A stretch of 64,000 nucleotides of DNA from contig NZ_CP014646.1 of NCBI RefSeq assembly GCF_001051995.2, positions 434,001-498,000 of the forward strand, given 5' to 3'. Of this stretch, positions 1 through 11,347 are shown piece by piece. Each line of letters opens with the position of its first letter. Within the stretch, counting starts at the first letter, position 1. Source of the DNA: Thauera humireducens (lineage in GTDB: Bacteria; Pseudomonadota; Gammaproteobacteria; Burkholderiales; Rhodocyclaceae). The notes under the pieces were generated by a model. That model was not told the DNA's origin, did not search any database, and saw only the letters and a program-made list of their open reading frames with translations. The position numbers and the translations under genes are program-made.

Positions 1-39
1 GAGGTCTATCTGCTCGGCAAGGGTCCGCGTGCGGTCTGA
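1..39 (+). CDS. rlmE: 23S rRNA (uridine-2'-O-)-methyltransferase RlmE, C-terminal end only
   Basis: The first 13 codons of the window read EVYLLGKGPRAV and then stop. This matches the C-terminal end of RlmE (FtsJ/RrmJ), which methylates U2552 of 23S rRNA in the 50S subunit. Only the tail is visible, so no domain or active-site residue can be checked. Support comes mainly from the neighbour: rlmE directly upstream of ftsH is a widely conserved pair in proteobacteria. The frame opens at the window edge, so the gene is cut by the window and not truncated in nature as far as can be seen. Confidence 0.75.
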   Translation, partial: EVYLLGKGPRAV

Positions 40-153
40 TGCTGTAGCGATTGGCCGTAGTAATCGCGGCCATTGGTTTGCCGGCGGGAACGTTCGGCAC
101 TAGAATCGGTCAGTCGCGTACATGGCCAAAAACGGCTTCTGAGGAAGGGAACG

Positions 154-2046
<1,893 letters not shown>

Positions 2047-2075
2047 GTTTCACCGCTCTTGACCCTGTAATCCGA

Positions 2076-2103
2076 CGGGCCGGTTTTTCCGGCCCGTTTC
2101 TCT
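2076..2103 (+). terminator. Rho-independent terminator after ftsH
   Basis: Perfect 8-bp GC stem CGGGCCGG / CCGGCCCG (2076-2083 with 2089-2096), loop of five T, followed by TTTCTCTT. It lies 29 bp after the ftsH stop and ends 12 bp before folP, so folP probably depends on read-through or on a promoter within this short gap. Confidence 0.8.
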
Positions 2104-2115
2104 TGGTGCTTCAGC

Positions 2116-2946
2116 ATGACGACTGTTCAGTGTGGGCGTTTCCGCCTCGATCTTTCCCGGCCGCAGGTGATGGCGATCATCAATCTCACCGATGACTCCT
2201 TCACCGGTGATGGCCTTCACGGCGACCTGTCCGCAGCCCTGCGGCGGGCCGAGTTGGCCGTCGAGCAGGGTGCGCAGATGCTCGACATCGGTGCCGAGTC
2301 ATCGCGCCCGGGCGCAGATCCGGTCCCTGAGGCGCAGGAGATGGAGCGCGTGGTCGGCTTCATCGAACGCACCCTCGACTGGAACATTCCACTGTCGGTC
2401 GATACGCTGAAACCGGCCGTGATGGCCGCGGCGGTGCGGGCCGGGGCGGACATGATCAACGACATCAACGCGTTCCGCGCTGAGGGCGCCATCGAGGCGG
2501 TTGCTGCGAGTCCGGCGGGCCTGTGCGTGATGCACATGCAGGGCGAGCCGCGCACGATGCAGGACGATCCGCGCTACGACGACGTGGTGGGTGAGGTGAA
2601 GGCCTTCCTCGACGAGCGGGTGCAGGCCCTCGAGGCTGCGGGCGTCGCACGCGAGCGCATCGTGCTGGACCCGGGTTTCGGCTTCGGCAAACGTACGGTG
2701 CATAACTACGCCTTGCTGCGGGAACTCGAGCGCTTCCGGGTCGATGGGTACGCGGTGCTCGCAGGGCTGTCGCGCAAGACCATGCTGGGTGCGGTGACTG
2801 GACGGCCGGTCGAGGCGCGCATGCCGGCCAGCGTCGCTGCCGCGCTCATCGCCGTGCAGCGCGGAGCGGGCATCGTGCGCGTGCACGATGTGGGGCCGAC
2901 CTGCGACGCACTGAAGGTCTGGCAGGCGGTGTGCGGCGACGCGTGA
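2116..2946 (+). CDS. folP: Dihydropteroate synthase
   Basis: Cytoplasmic folate-pathway enzyme that condenses 6-hydroxymethyl-7,8-dihydropterin pyrophosphate with p-aminobenzoate; it is the sulfonamide target. The 276-aa product has the family length and a TIM-barrel pattern. Visible motifs are MAIINLTDDSFTGDG at about residue 16-31 (pterin site loop 1), DIGAESSRPGADP near 57-69 (loop 2), and GFGFGK near 192-197. The order ftsH-folP-glmM is conserved across proteobacteria. The second motif has Ala in DIGAESSRPG where many enzymes have Gly or Ala, so nothing unusual is seen. Confidence 0.96.
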   Translation: MTTVQCGRFRLDLSRPQVMAIINLTDDSFTGDGLHGDLSAALRRAELAVEQGAQMLDIGAESSRPGADPVPEAQEMERVVGFIERTLDWNIPLSVDTLKPAVMAAAVRAGADMINDINAFRAEGAIEAVAASPAGLCVMHMQGEPRTMQDDPRYDDVVGEVKAFLDERVQALEAAGVARERIVLDPGFGFGKRTVHNYALLRELERFRVDGYAVLAGLSRKTMLGAVTGRPVEARMPASVAAALIAVQRGAGIVRVHDVGPTCDALKVWQAVCGDA

Positions 2947-2964
2947 GCAAGGCTGGGTGCCGGA

Positions 2965-2973
2965 TGCGATAAT
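2965..2973 (+). promoter_or_regulatory. Candidate extended -10 promoter element before glmM
   Basis: TGCGATAAT followed by CCGCG, 30 bp before the glmM start. It has the TGn extension and a near-consensus -10, but no good -35 hexamer is visible. The same TATAAT-CCGCG pattern recurs before other genes in this window. Confidence 0.35.
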
Positions 2974-3002
2974 CCGCGTTTTGAGACAGACGTGGAGTGA
3001 CG

Positions 3003-4355
<1,353 letters not shown>

Positions 4356-4367
4356 TTGGATGTGCTG

Positions 4368-4389
4368 CCGGAGCCGAGGGCGGCTCCGG
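4368..4389 (+). terminator. Strong hairpin after glmM (no U-tract)
   Basis: Perfect 9-bp stem CCGGAGCCG / CGGCTCCGG with loop AGGG, 13 bp after the glmM stop. No run of T follows, so it may be a Rho-assisted or stabilising 3' hairpin and not a classical intrinsic terminator. Confidence 0.45.
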
Positions 4390-4428
4390 CTACCGTCGCT
4401 TGGCGGGGTATTCTTCCCGTTTGATGAC

Positions 4429-4457
4429 ATGAAACGTGGCTGTAACAATGCATTGAT
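4429..4457 (+). promoter_or_regulatory. Weak candidate Pho box upstream of pstS
   Basis: Three degenerate 7-mers spaced 11 bp apart, ATGAAAC (4429), CTGTAAC (4440) and CATTGAT (4451), lie 36 bp before pstS. The spacing is that of PhoB direct repeats (CTGTCAT-N4), but only the central copy resembles the consensus. Phosphate control of pstS is expected from the family; this site as its operator is inference. Confidence 0.25.
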
Positions 4458-4492
4458 ACCTTACGGGTCTAGTCTTTCAACCCGAGGTAGTC

Positions 4493-5536
4493 ATGATGCG
4501 TTTTTCCACCAAGTTCGCTCTTACCGCTTCTTCCGCCGTCCTGTTTGCCGTCAGTGCCCAAGCGGCTGACATCACCGGGGCGGGCGCATCCTTCCCCGCG
4601 CCGATCTACGCCAAGTGGGCTGACGCCTATCAGAAGGCGACGGGCAATCGGGTGAACTACCAGTCGATCGGTTCCGGTGGTGGCATTCGCCAGATCACCG
4701 CCAAGACGGTCGACTTCGGTGCTTCGGACATGCCGCTGACGCCCGAGAAGCTTGCCGAAGGCGGTCTGCAGCAGTTCCCGACCGTGATCGGTGGCGTGGT
4801 GCCCGTGGTGAACCTCCAGGGCGTCAAGCCGGGTGACCTGAAGTTTACTGGCGAAGTCTTGGCCCAGATCTACCATGGCAAGATCACCAAGTGGAACGAC
4901 CCCGCGATCGTCGCGCTGAACCCGGGTCTCGCGCTGCCGGACCAGGACATCGGTGTGGTCCGTCGTGCTGACGGCTCGGGCACCACCTTCGTGTTCACCA
5001 ACTACCTGTCGAAGGTTTCCGCCGAATGGAAGGAAAAGATCGGTGAAGGCACCGCCGTGCAGTGGCCGGTGGGGCTGGGTGGCAAGGGCAACGAAGGCGT
5101 GTCGGCGTTCGTGCAGCGTCTGCCGGGTTCGATCGGCTACGTCGAGTACGCCTACGCCAAGCAGAACAAGCTCTCGCATGCCATCATGCAGAACAAGGAA
5201 GGTCAGTTCGTCGAGCCGAACAACGAGACTTTCGCCGCTGCTGCAGAGGGTGCAGACTGGTCGAAGTCGGCGTTCTACGAGATCCTGACCAACCAGCCGG
5301 GTGCGAAGTCGTGGCCGATCACCAGCGCAACCTTCATCCTGATGCACAAGGTTCAGGACAAGCCCGCTCAGGCCGCCGAAGCGCTCAAGTTCTTCGACTG
5401 GGCCTACGTCAACGGTGGCGAGATGGCGCTCGAGCTCGAGTACATCCCGATGCCGAAGGCGACGATCGACCTGATTCGCGCCTCCTGGGGCGAGATGAAG
5501 GACGCCGGTGGCAAGGCGGTTTTCCCGGTCAAGTAA
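4493..5536 (+). CDS. pstS: Phosphate ABC transporter, periplasmic phosphate-binding protein
   Basis: High-affinity phosphate receptor of the PstSCAB importer. The 347-aa product has a Sec signal peptide (basic MMRFSTK, hydrophobic core, cleavage probably after AQA near residue 24), so the mature protein begins [13 protein letters not shown]. Phosphate-contacting regions seen are [12 protein letters not shown], the GSGGGIRQI loop and [19 protein letters not shown] at 4484-4487 serves ATG 4493; ATG 4496 is an equally possible start. It heads the pst operon, and a hairpin before pstC could lower expression of the membrane genes relative to this abundant binding protein. Confidence 0.97.
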   Translation: MMRFSTKFALTASSAVLFAVSAQAADITGAGASFPAPIYAKWADAYQKATGNRVNYQSIGSGGGIRQITAKTVDFGASDMPLTPEKLAEGGLQQFPTVIGGVVPVVNLQGVKPGDLKFTGEVLAQIYHGKITKWNDPAIVALNPGLALPDQDIGVVRRADGSGTTFVFTNYLSKVSAEWKEKIGEGTAVQWPVGLGGKGNEGVSAFVQRLPGSIGYVEYAYAKQNKLSHAIMQNKEGQFVEPNNETFAAAAEGADWSKSAFYEILTNQPGAKSWPITSATFILMHKVQDKPAQAAEALKFFDWAYVNGGEMALELEYIPMPKATIDLIRASWGEMKDAGGKAVFPVK

Positions 5537-5572
5537 CCCGGACCGCGCCCCGTGGTTCAACGTAACCAACAG

Positions 5573-5600
5573 CCAGAGGCCCGCGGGGCCTTTGGCGTTT
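5573..5600 (+). terminator. Hairpin between pstS and pstC (probable attenuator)
   Basis: CCAGAGGCCC (5573-5582) pairs with GGGCCTTTGG (5586-5595) over 10 bp with one G-U pair and a 3-nt loop; CGTTTCC follows. Placed 37 bp after pstS, it may partly end transcription or protect the pstS mRNA 3' end, giving more PstS than PstCAB. Confidence 0.6.
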
Positions 5601-5650
5601 CCATTTCCCCGGGTGGCGGTGCTCCGGCCGCGGCCCTTTCGGGTGTTTCC

Positions 5651-6613
5651 ATGCGAACGACCGAGTTCACGTCTTCGGCGTCCAAGCGGGTCGGCGACAA
5701 GGTGTTCGGCGGTTTGGCGAAATCCTTCGCCTGGCTGACCCTCATCCTGTTGGCGGGCATCATCATTGCCCTTGTCTATGCGTCCTGGCCAAGCATACAG
5801 GCCTTCGGTATCGGCTTCCTGTTTTCGGATGCCTGGAATCCGCCGATGGAGGATTTCGGCGCCCTGATCCCGATCTACGGCACGCTCGTCACCTCCGCAA
5901 TCGCACTGCTGATCGCGGTGCCCGTCAGTTTCGGTATCGCGCTCTTTCTCACCGAGCTTTCCCCGACGTGGTTGCGTCGCCCCCTCGGTACCGCGATCGA
6001 ACTGCTGGCCGCGATCCCGAGCATCGTTTACGGCATGTGGGGCCTGTTGGTCTTCGCCCCCATCTTCGCCCAGTACATCCAGCCCGCCCTGCAGTCGTCG
6101 ATCGGTCACGTGCCCGTTATCGGCAAGCTATTCGCCGGCGCACCGCTCGGTATCGGTCTCCTCTGTGCCGGCGTCATCCTGGCGATCATGATCATCCCGT
6201 ACATCGCTTCGGTGATGCGCGACGTTTTCGAAGTGACGCCGCCCATGCTGAAGGAGTCCGCCTACGGTGTGGGCTGCACGACGTGGGAGGTGATGCGGGG
6301 CGTGGTGCTGCCCTACACCAAGACCGGCGTCATCGGTGGTGTGATGCTGGGTCTGGGGCGTGCGCTCGGCGAGACCATGGCCGTGACCTTCGTCATCGGC
6401 AATACCAACTTCCTGAACTCCGCTTCCCTGTTCGAGCCCGGCAACAGCATCACTTCGGCGCTGGCGAACGAGTTCGCCGAGGCGGATCAGGGGCTGCATA
6501 CGGCGGCGCTGATGGAACTGGGACTCATCCTGTTCGCGATCACGCTCGTGGTGCTGGTCGTTTCCAAACTGCTGCTGACGCGACTCGCCAAGGGCGAGGG
6601 TGCGAAGAGCTGA
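5651..6613 (+). CDS. pstC: Phosphate ABC transporter permease PstC
   Basis: Inner-membrane permease subunit of the phosphate importer. I choose ATG 5651 ([21 protein letters not shown]), giving 320 aa, the normal PstC size; upstream in-frame starts would translate the inter-gene hairpin. Six hydrophobic segments are visible, beginning with [17 protein letters not shown]. The ABC-contacting EAA-like loop is [20 protein letters not shown], followed by [17 protein letters not shown], which is diagnostic for PstC. It lies between pstS and pstA in the standard order. Confidence 0.95.
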   Translation: MRTTEFTSSASKRVGDKVFGGLAKSFAWLTLILLAGIIIALVYASWPSIQAFGIGFLFSDAWNPPMEDFGALIPIYGTLVTSAIALLIAVPVSFGIALFLTELSPTWLRRPLGTAIELLAAIPSIVYGMWGLLVFAPIFAQYIQPALQSSIGHVPVIGKLFAGAPLGIGLLCAGVILAIMIIPYIASVMRDVFEVTPPMLKESAYGVGCTTWEVMRGVVLPYTKTGVIGGVMLGLGRALGETMAVTFVIGNTNFLNSASLFEPGNSITSALANEFAEADQGLHTAALMELGLILFAITLVVLVVSKLLLTRLAKGEGAKS

Positions 6614-6626
6614 GCGAGTGACCGAC

Positions 6627-7469
6627 ATGAACCTGCTTACAAGACGCAAACTCGTCAACAAGATTGCCCTGACCCTGTCGTTGTCGGCGATGGTCTTCGG
6701 CCTGTTCTGGCTGGCCTGGATCCTGTGGACCGTGTTCGAACTGGGCCTGTCCGGCCTTTCGCTGACCCTGTTTACCGAGATGACGCCGCCACCCGGCGCC
6801 GAGACGGGCGGGCTGCTCAACGCGATTGTCGGCAGCCTGATCCTGGTCGTGCTGGCGACCCTGCTCGGCACGCCGATCGGCGTGCTCACCGGCGTGTATC
6901 TTGCCGAGTACGGGCGTCATCACTGGTTGGGGCAGGCGACACGCTTCATCAACGACCTGCTGCTGTCGGCACCCTCGATCGTGATCGGCTTGTTTGTCTA
7001 TGCCGTCGTGGTTGCGCAGACGGGCAAGTTTTCCGCGTGGTCCGGCGTCATCGCGCTGGCGTTGATCGTGCTCCCGGTGGTCGTGCGCACCACCGAGAAC
7101 ATGCTGCAGCTCATCCCGAACACGCTGCGAGAGGCGGCGTTCGCGCTGGGGGCGCCGAAGAGCGTGGTGATCTCCAAGGTCACGCTGCGCGCGGCGCGGG
7201 CGGGCGTTCTGACCGGCGTGCTGCTGGCGGTGGCGCGCATCGCGGGTGAGACGGCGCCGCTGCTCTTTACCGCCCTGTCGAACCAGTTCTGGACGCTGAA
7301 TCTGAATGAGCCGATGGCGAACCTGCCGGTCACGATCTTCAAGTTCGCGATGAGCCCCTTCACCAACTGGCAGGAACTCGCCTGGGCCGGCGTCTTCCTG
7401 ATCACCATGGGTGTGCTGGTGCTCAACATCATCGCCCGTGTCTTCCTGCGGGCCGAGAAGATCAACTAA
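6627..7469 (+). CDS. pstA: Phosphate ABC transporter permease PstA
   Basis: Second permease subunit, pairing with PstC in the inner membrane. From ATG 6627 it has 280 aa ([17 protein letters not shown]); GTG 6618 would add three residues and cannot be excluded. Six membrane segments are visible. The coupling loop reads [24 protein letters not shown] (given here only as its position near residues 170-190), followed by [13 protein letters not shown], characteristic of PstA. The gap from pstC is 13 bp, so translation is probably coupled. Confidence 0.94.
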   Translation: MNLLTRRKLVNKIALTLSLSAMVFGLFWLAWILWTVFELGLSGLSLTLFTEMTPPPGAETGGLLNAIVGSLILVVLATLLGTPIGVLTGVYLAEYGRHHWLGQATRFINDLLLSAPSIVIGLFVYAVVVAQTGKFSAWSGVIALALIVLPVVVRTTENMLQLIPNTLREAAFALGAPKSVVISKVTLRAARAGVLTGVLLAVARIAGETAPLLFTALSNQFWTLNLNEPMANLPVTIFKFAMSPFTNWQELAWAGVFLITMGVLVLNIIARVFLRAEKIN

Positions 7470-7519
7470 GGAACCAATCGATACCATCCGTGCCGCGAGG
7501 TACGAGATTGGAGATGACT

Positions 7520-8284
7520 ATGCAAATCACCGACGCGCAAATCGAGTTCAAGGACTTCAACTTCTATTACGGCAAGTTCCACGCGCTGAAGAACATCAAC
7601 TTCCAGATGGCGCGCCACAAGTGCACCGCGTTCATCGGTCCCTCGGGTTGCGGCAAGTCGACGCTGTTGCGCACCATCAACCGCATGTACGACCTCTACC
7701 CGGAGCAGCGGGCCGAAGGTCAGTTGCTGTTCGACGGTCGCAATCTGCTCGGCTCCGACATCGACGTCAGCGTCTTGCGCGCGAAGATCGGCATGGTGTT
7801 CCAGAAGCCCACGCCGTTTCCGATGTCCATCTACGACAACATCGCCTTCGGTGTGAAGCTGCACGAGAAGCTGTCGTCGAAAGACATGGACAACCGGGTC
7901 GAATGGGCGCTGCGCAAGGCGGCGCTGTGGGACGAGGTGAAGGACAAGCTCAACCAGAGCGGCATGAGCCTGTCGGGCGGTCAGCAGCAGCGTCTGTGCA
8001 TTGCCCGCGGGATCGCGGTGAAGCCGGAAGTCATCCTGCTCGACGAGCCGACCTCGGCGCTGGATCCGATCTCCACCGCGCGTATCGAAGAGCTGATCGA
8101 CGAGCTCAAGACCGAGTTCACGATCGTCATCGTCACGCACAACATGCAGCAGGCCGCACGGATCTCGGACTACACCGCCTACATGTATCTGGGCGAGATG
8201 GTGGAGTTCGGCGTAACCGATGAGCTCTTCGTGAAGCCCAAGAAGAAGGAAACCGAGGACTACATCACTGGCCGCTTCGGCTGA
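7520..8284 (+). CDS. pstB: Phosphate ABC transporter ATP-binding protein
   Basis: ATPase subunit of the phosphate importer. GGAG at 7510-7513 fits ATG 7520 ([13 protein letters not shown], 254 aa) better than ATG 7514, which it abuts. Walker A is GPSGCGKST near residue 40, the signature is LSGGQQQR near 151, and Walker B is [12 protein letters not shown]. PstB-specific features include [14 protein letters not shown] and the [17 protein letters not shown]-loop. The operon ends here: no phoU or phoBR follows, although phoU usually ends pst operons in gamma-proteobacteria. Confidence 0.97.
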   Translation: MQITDAQIEFKDFNFYYGKFHALKNINFQMARHKCTAFIGPSGCGKSTLLRTINRMYDLYPEQRAEGQLLFDGRNLLGSDIDVSVLRAKIGMVFQKPTPFPMSIYDNIAFGVKLHEKLSSKDMDNRVEWALRKAALWDEVKDKLNQSGMSLSGGQQQRLCIARGIAVKPEVILLDEPTSALDPISTARIEELIDELKTEFTIVIVTHNMQQAARISDYTAYMYLGEMVEFGVTDELFVKPKKKETEDYITGRFG

Positions 8285-8290
8285 TCGATG

Positions 8291-8315
8291 AAAGGGCGGA
8301 TGATCCACCCTTTTT
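8291..8315 (+). terminator. Rho-independent terminator of the pst operon
   Basis: AAAGGG-C-GG pairs with CC-A-CCCTTT around a short loop, one C/A mismatch in the stem, followed by a T run (8311-8315). It lies 6 bp after pstB. Confidence 0.8.
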
Positions 8316-8430
8316 CATTCCGAGGCGGGGCGCCCGATTGGTACTGATGGTGCGTGACGACAACGTCCCCTCGACCCCGAGAGTCGGTATCGGCTGAACT
8401 GGCATCATGGCCGCGTGTCACGGCGTGAAT

Positions 8431-8459
8431 TTGCCGCCACGGCGAGTGATGCCTATAAT
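8431..8459 (+). promoter_or_regulatory. Sigma-70 promoter of tpiA
   Basis: TTGCCG (8431-8436), 17-bp spacer and TATAAT (8454-8459), 36 bp before the tpiA ATG. This is one of the best sigma-70 matches in the window. It shows that tpiA is transcribed separately from the terminated pst operon. Confidence 0.8.
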
Positions 8460-8495
8460 CCCGCGGTTTAGCTCTCGACGTCAGCCGTCCGTACC

Positions 8496-9230
8496 ATGAG
8501 AAAATTCGTCGCCGGCAACTGGAAGATGAACGGCAGCCTTGCCGCCAATGAAGCGCTTCTCGCCGGTCTTGAGGCGGTGCCCGGGGTCGAGGTCGCGCTT
8601 TGCGTGCCGTATCCTTATCTGGGGCAACTCCAGCGCCGCCCCGTCGGTCTCGAGTTGGGCGCGCAGGATGTCAGCGAGTTCGACGTCGGTGCCTACACGG
8701 GCGAAGTGAGCGCTGCCATGCTTGCCGAGTTTGGTTGCCGTTACGTGATTGTCGGGCATTCCGAGCGGCGTGCGCTGTTCGGGGACGATGATCTTTCGGT
8801 GGCGCGCAAGGCAGAGGCCGCCCTCTCTTCCGGGCTGGTGCCCATCGTTTGCGTCGGCGAGACGCTGGCCGAACGTGACGCCGGACAGGTGCACGCGGTG
8901 ATTTCCCGTCAGCTTGCTGCGGTCGGCGAGGTGCTGGGACGTGAGCGATTCGGCGGCGTGGTCGTGGCCTACGAACCGGTCTGGGCGATCGGTACGGGGC
9001 GTTCGGCCACGGCTGCCCAGGCGGAAGAGGTGCATGCCGCGATTCGCGGCTGGCTCGTGGAGCAGGGCGTGCAGGCGGATGCGGTCCGCATTGTGTATGG
9101 TGGAAGCGTGAAGCCGGACAACGCAGCCGAACTCTTTGCCATGCCGAACGTGGATGGCGGGCTGATCGGCGGCGCATCGCTGGTGGCTGACGATTTCATG
9201 GCGATCTGCCGCGCGGCGGCTGGGGTCTGA
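8496..9230 (+). CDS. tpiA: Triosephosphate isomerase
   Basis: Cytoplasmic enzyme interconverting dihydroxyacetone phosphate and glyceraldehyde-3-phosphate. The 244-aa product opens with [11 protein letters not shown] (substrate Asn and Lys), carries the catalytic-histidine motif VIVGHSERR near residues 84-92, the catalytic-glutamate motif [13 protein letters not shown] near 155-167 which runs into loop 6, and the phosphate-binding [10 protein letters not shown] and GGLIGGASL. It has its own promoter and is followed 32 bp later by secG, a common beta-proteobacterial pair. Confidence 0.97.
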   Translation: MRKFVAGNWKMNGSLAANEALLAGLEAVPGVEVALCVPYPYLGQLQRRPVGLELGAQDVSEFDVGAYTGEVSAAMLAEFGCRYVIVGHSERRALFGDDDLSVARKAEAALSSGLVPIVCVGETLAERDAGQVHAVISRQLAAVGEVLGRERFGGVVVAYEPVWAIGTGRSATAAQAEEVHAAIRGWLVEQGVQADAVRIVYGGSVKPDNAAELFAMPNVDGGLIGGASLVADDFMAICRAAAGV

Positions 9231-9262
9231 TCTTTCAACGAAGTGTCTTTTTAGGGTTTGTG

Positions 9263-9622
9263 ATGGGCGACTATCTTTTTTCTCTGGTGCTGACCGTGCA
9301 CGTGCTGGTGGGCCTCGGTGTCATCGGCCTGGTTCTTGTGCAGCACGGAAAAGGTGCTGACATGGGGGCCGCCTTCGGTAGCGGGGCCTCGGGCAGCTTG
9401 TTCGGATCGTCCGGCTCTGCGAACTTCCTGAGCCGGACGACAGCCGTGCTTGCAGCTGTGTTCTTCATCACCAGTCTGGGTCTCAGCTATCTCGCAAGCG
9501 ACAAGCCCGCTGCGCCCTCCAGTGTCATGGAAGGCGTTCAGTCGTCGCCTGCGACTGATGCGGTGCCTGCCGTTCCTGCGCCTGCGGGGGATGACTCCAA
9601 GGCGCAGTCGATTCCGAAATAA
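9263..9622 (+). CDS. secG: Protein translocase subunit SecG
   Basis: Small subunit of the SecYEG channel that assists SecA-driven export. The 119-aa protein has two membrane helices (about residues 3-25 and 54-74) around the family loop LVQHGKGADMGAAFGSGASG, with QHGKGADMGAAFG the key signature. A Pro/Ala-rich C-terminal tail of about 35 residues follows, as is common in beta-proteobacteria. ATG 9263 is preferred over the adjoining GTG 9260. It lies between tpiA and tRNA-Leu, as in the conserved secG-leuU arrangement. Confidence 0.94.
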   Translation: MGDYLFSLVLTVHVLVGLGVIGLVLVQHGKGADMGAAFGSGASGSLFGSSGSANFLSRTTAVLAAVFFITSLGLSYLASDKPAAPSSVMEGVQSSPATDAVPAVPAPAGDDSKAQSIPK

Positions 9623-9637
9623 TTGCGCAACGAACTC

Positions 9638-9654
9638 TTTGCGCACCGCGCAAA
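9638..9654 (+). terminator. Short terminator hairpin after secG
   Basis: TTTGCGC (9638-9644) pairs perfectly with GCGCAAA (9648-9654) around ACC. It lies 16 bp after secG and overlaps the -35 element of the tRNA-Leu promoter. Confidence 0.5.
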
Positions 9655-9666
9655 AAGTCGTATAAT
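9639..9666 (+). promoter_or_regulatory. Sigma-70 promoter of tRNA-Leu
   Basis: TTGCGC (9639-9644), 16-bp spacer and a consensus TATAAT (9661-9666). The predicted start is about 15 bp before the tRNA 5' end. Confidence 0.75.
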
Positions 9667-9687
9667 CATTTGGCTTTGAAACGAAGC

Positions 9688-9772
9688 GCCGACGTGGTGA
9701 AATTGGTAGACACGCTATCTTGAGGGGGTAGTGGCGAAAGCCGTATGAGTTCGAGTCTCATCGTCGGCACCA
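9688..9772 (+). tRNA. tRNA-Leu (anticodon GAG)
   Basis: The 85-nt sequence folds as a class II tRNA. The acceptor stem is GCCGACG / CGTCGGC, the discriminator is A, and CCA is encoded at 9770-9772. The anticodon loop CTTGAGG gives GAG, reading CUC/CUU leucine codons. A long variable arm and the T-loop TTCGAGT are present. This is the counterpart of leuU beside secG in Escherichia coli. Confidence 0.95.
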
Positions 9773-9782
9773 GATTACGGAG

Positions 9783-9806
9783 AACGCCCGCTTATGCGGG
9801 CGTTTC
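9783..9806 (+). terminator. Terminator hairpin between tRNA-Leu and nuoA
   Basis: AACGCCCGC (9783-9791) pairs with GCGGGCGTT (9796-9804), loop TTAT, then TCC. It lies 11 bp after the tRNA and probably ends the tRNA transcript, so nuo would need a promoter in 9807-9872. Confidence 0.7.
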
Positions 9807-9872
9807 CACGCAGAGCAACCAAAACAATAATGGCAGCAATAAAGCTGTCAATCTTACTGGGGGTTTCTGAAC

Positions 9873-10247
9873 ATGCTGGAAAACTACTTTCCTGTATTGA
9901 TGTTCATACTCGTAGGTTTGGGTTTCGGTGTTGCTCCTGTAGTCCTCGGGCGAGTTCTCGCCCCATATCGCCCTGACAGCGAAAAGCTCTCTCCTTACGA
10001 ATGTGGCTTCGAGGCGTTTGAAGACGCCCGGATGAAGTTCGACGTTCGGTATTACCTGATAGCCATCCTCTTCATCCTGTTTGATCTGGAAATCGCCTTT
10101 CTTTTCCCGTGGGCGACGGTCTTTCAGGAATTCATTGCCGCTGGCGAGCTGGCCTGGTTCGTGTTCGGTTCGGTAATGGTCTTTCTCTCGGTTCTGGTCA
10201 TCGGTTATATCGTCGAGTGGAAGAACGGCGCACTCGACTGGGAGTAA
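9873..10247 (+). CDS. nuoA: NADH-quinone oxidoreductase subunit A
   Basis: Small membrane subunit of complex I at the junction of peripheral and membrane arms. It has 124 aa and three membrane helices. The conserved loop with [23 protein letters not shown] between helices 1 and 2 carries the family's Cys; only its key residues CGFE and RYY need checking. A GGGGG run at 9859-9863 precedes the ATG by about 9 bp. First gene of a complete 14-gene nuo operon with separate nuoC and nuoD, the arrangement typical of alpha- and beta-proteobacteria. Confidence 0.96.
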   Translation: MLENYFPVLMFILVGLGFGVAPVVLGRVLAPYRPDSEKLSPYECGFEAFEDARMKFDVRYYLIAILFILFDLEIAFLFPWATVFQEFIAAGELAWFVFGSVMVFLSVLVIGYIVEWKNGALDWE

Positions 10248-10250
10248 TGC

Positions 10251-10727
10251 ATGAGCATTGAGGGCGTCTTCCGCGAGGGGTTTGTCACCACCTCGCTCGA
10301 TGCGGTCATCAACTGGACGCGAACCGGTTCGATGTGGCCGATGACTTTCGGTCTTGCCTGTTGTGCGGTCGAGATGATTCATGCGGGCTGTGCTCGTTAC
10401 GACCTTGACCGCTTCGGTGTCGTGTTCCGTCCGAGTCCCCGTCAGTCGGATCTGATGATTGTTGCCGGCACGCTGTGCAACAAGATGGCGCCGGCGTTGC
10501 GCAAGGTCTATGACCAGATGTCCGAGCCGCGCTGGGTCATCTCCATGGGCTCCTGCGCCAATGGTGGCGGCTATTACCACTATTCCTACTCGGTCGTGCG
10601 TGGTTGCGATCGCATCGTGCCTGTCGATGTCTATGTGCCGGGCTGTCCGCCGACGGCCGAGGCCTTGATTTACGGCATTCTCCAGCTTCAGAACAAGATC
10701 AAGCGCACCAATACGATTGCGCGCTGA
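10251..10727 (+). CDS. nuoB: NADH-quinone oxidoreductase subunit B
   Basis: Carries the terminal [4Fe-4S] cluster N2 that passes electrons to quinone. The 158-aa product shows the ligands: tandem Cys in [10 protein letters not shown], a Cys in [10 protein letters not shown] and another in [21 protein letters not shown] is a further signature. It starts 3 bp after nuoA, so translation is probably coupled. No extension or missing ligand is seen. Confidence 0.97.
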   Translation: MSIEGVFREGFVTTSLDAVINWTRTGSMWPMTFGLACCAVEMIHAGCARYDLDRFGVVFRPSPRQSDLMIVAGTLCNKMAPALRKVYDQMSEPRWVISMGSCANGGGYYHYSYSVVRGCDRIVPVDVYVPGCPPTAEALIYGILQLQNKIKRTNTIAR

Positions 10728-10741
10728 CGGGTGTCATAGAC

Positions 10742-11347
10742 ATGAGTGCCAAGTTTGAACGCCTGAGCCAGACCTTGCGCGACCTATTCGGCGACACCCT
10801 GCAGTCGCTCGTCGTTGATCGAGGCGAGGTCACCATCGAAGTTGCCGCTGCCGATTACCTGCAAGTCGCGCGCATGCTGCGTGACAGTCCGGATCTGCAT
10901 TTCGAGCAGTTGGTGGATATTTCGGGGCTCGACTATTCCGCCTTTGGCAATGCGCCCTGGTCAGGCAAGCGTTTTGCGTCCGCGGCTCACCTGACTTCGG
11001 TGCGGCACAACTGGCGCCTGCGTCTGCGCACGTTTGCCGATGATGACGAGTTTCCGGTGCTGGATTCTGTCGTCGACGTGTGGCCGAGTGCCAACTGGTA
11101 CGAGCGCGAGTCCTTCGACCTCTACGGCATCATGTATTCGGGGCATCCGGATCTGCGCCGGATTCTCACTGATTACGGTTTCGTCGGGCATCCGTTCCGC
11201 AAGGACTTTCCGGTGTCTGGGTATGTCGAGATGCGTTACGACCCGGAGCAGGGGCGGGTCGTCTATCAGCCGGTCACCATCGAGCCGCGCGAGAACACGC
11301 CGCGCATCGTGCGCGAAGAGAACTACGGGGACGTCGGCCATGGCTGA
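10742..11347 (+). CDS. nuoC: NADH-quinone oxidoreductase subunit C
   Basis: 30-kDa peripheral subunit of complex I. From ATG 10742 ([18 protein letters not shown]) it has 201 aa; upstream in-frame codons overlap nuoB and lack family similarity. The diagnostic motif is [20 protein letters not shown] near residues 120-139, followed by the GHPFRKDFP segment. It is a separate gene, unlike the fused nuoCD of enterobacteria. Its stop overlaps the nuoD start by 8 bp. Confidence 0.96.
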   Translation: MSAKFERLSQTLRDLFGDTLQSLVVDRGEVTIEVAAADYLQVARMLRDSPDLHFEQLVDISGLDYSAFGNAPWSGKRFASAAHLTSVRHNWRLRLRTFADDDEFPVLDSVVDVWPSANWYERESFDLYGIMYSGHPDLRRILTDYGFVGHPFRKDFPVSGYVEMRYDPEQGRVVYQPVTIEPRENTPRIVREENYGDVGHG

